This document shows, piece after piece, positions 14,362 to 14,844 of a DNA stretch of 14,844 bases. A program made the translations under genes and the position numbers. Every line of letters starts with the position of its first letter. The first letter of the stretch is position 1. This stretch comes from an uncultured Clostridia bacterium (GTDB lineage: Bacteria; Bacillota; Clostridia; Peptostreptococcales; Anaerovoracaceae), in NCBI GenBank assembly GCA_934234035.1, contig CAKQHH010000035.1, positions 1 to 14,844 of the forward strand. The letters are read 5' to 3'. The notes below the pieces were generated by a model, which saw only the letters and a program-made list of their open reading frames with translations, was not told the origin of the DNA and did not search any database.

Positions 14362-14375
14362 CAGCTCCGCTTTTT
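14347..14375 (+). terminator. Terminator of the nitrogenase-like operon, containing its stop codon
   Basis: GCGGAGCTGC (14347-14356) pairs with GCAGCTCCGC (14361-14370) around the loop TGTA, followed by TTTTT (14371-14375). The left arm is the end of the NifK-like reading frame, and its TAG stop (14359-14361) lies in the loop and at the first base of the right arm. Confidence 0.9.
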
Positions 14376-14405
14376 GATGCCATCCGGCGGCGGAGCGGGC
14401 CGGCT

Positions 14406-14783
14406 CGGCGTGGTGTTTCACCTCCCGCAAGCCCTTGTTCCTTCGTCGACGAGCACCACGACCCCGGGCTCGAACCGGCCTTCCATCGGCTCGGCGTGGT
14501 GCTTCTCTCCCTTCAAACCCTTGTTCCTTCGTCGACGGGCACCACGCCCCCGGGTCCGAACCGGCTTTCCTCCAATCCGGCGTGGTGCTTCTCTCTCCGC
14601 AAACCCTTGTTCCTTCGTCGACGAGCACCACGCCCCCGGGTCCGAACCGGCCTTCCTCCAATCTGGCGTGGTGCTTTGCTCCCCGCAAGCCCTTCTTCCT
14701 TCGTCAACGGGCACCACGCCCCCGGGTCCGAACCGGCATTCCTCTAATCCGGCGTGGTGCTTCACCTCCCGCAAACCCTGTTA
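14406..14783. repeat. 86-bp tandem repeat, 4.4 copies, each with an inverted repeat
   Basis: Units start at 14406, 14492, 14578, 14664 and 14750, an exact 86-bp period; the fifth is cut off near 14783. Each full unit has the arm GGCGTGGTGC, a ~36-nt middle ending CCCTTGTTCCTTCGTCGACG, the opposite arm GCACCACGCC, then CCCCGGGTCCGAACCGG and a variable CTTCCTCCAATC. Smaller palindromes (CGTCGACG) lie inside. The arms are imperfect in the first unit. Because 86 is not a multiple of three, the long open frames crossing it shift frame each unit and are not credible genes. There are no unique spacers, so it is not CRISPR. A partial copy lies at 60-95. It resembles a REP/BIME-like or minisatellite family. 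Positions 14376-14405 and 14784-14844 show nothing recognisable. Confidence 0.92.
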
Positions 14784-14844
14784 TGAAGTGACCGTTGTCA
14801 AGAGACGATAACAAGAAATTTTCATCTCTCGATAAGCCACATTT

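Noticed and set aside
14406..14783. CRISPR array
   Set aside because: The whole 86-bp unit is repeated with no unique spacers, the unit is too long, and no cas gene is present.
14224..14811. Several overlapping open frames on both strands across the 86-bp repeats
   Set aside because: The 86-bp period shifts frame every unit, so openness in all frames reflects a stop-poor repeat. The products are repetitive Pro/Arg/Ser-rich sequence without credible ribosome sites.
1..14844. A single mobile element bounded by the repeat copies at both ends
   Set aside because: The copies are in the same orientation, one is degenerate, no transposase or integrase gene is present, and the DNA between is largely essential housekeeping genes.

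Overview
The window looks like chromosomal DNA of a moderately GC-rich anaerobic member of the Bacillota (Clostridia). This is inferred from strong AGGAGG-type ribosome binding sites, sigma-A-like promoters, an ornithine racemase-type enzyme of amino-acid fermenters, SanA/YdcF and DUF1653 proteins, and a nitrogenase-like gene set of the kind found in anaerobes. No rRNA or tRNA is present, so the genus cannot be fixed; a Peptostreptococcales/Anaerovoracaceae-like lineage is only a guess.

Left two thirds (1-10753, all genes on the minus strand). Read in the direction of transcription: a SanA/YdcF-like membrane protein with its own terminator; pyrG (CTP synthase), whose long leader carries a possible 25-residue leader peptide; a UPF0158-DUF1653 fusion protein; and a tightly packed five-gene operon: acyl-CoA synthetase, second acyl-CoA synthetase, ornithine/alanine racemase-like PLP enzyme, greA, lysS. 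The operon starts at a near-consensus promoter (TTGACA-N17-TAAAAT, 7377-7405) and should end at a bidirectional terminator (144-187). Between lysS and that terminator lie two copies of a ~154-nt modular repeat with a conserved backbone and changing but still self-complementary stems. The last codons and the stop of lysS fall inside this repeat.

Right third (10754-14375, plus strand). A divergent control region carries a palindrome, a 22-bp-spaced direct repeat and an extended -10 promoter. It precedes three overlapping, translationally coupled genes in the order H-D-K: a NifH-like Fe protein with all cofactor-binding residues, and two nitrogenase component-1-like subunits. The D subunit lacks one of the three P-cluster cysteines and the FeMo-cofactor histidine of true NifD, so this is very probably not a nitrogen-fixing enzyme but an uncharacterised nitrogenase-like reductase. 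No nifB, nifE, nifN, transporter or methyltransferase gene accompanies it here. The operon ends in a terminator hairpin that contains its own stop codon. It is the best candidate for an undescribed system in this window.

Ends. A precise 86-bp tandem repeat (4.4 copies, each with an inverted repeat) follows the nitrogenase-like operon at 14406-14783. A single degenerate copy of the same element lies at 60-95, so it is a dispersed family in this genome.
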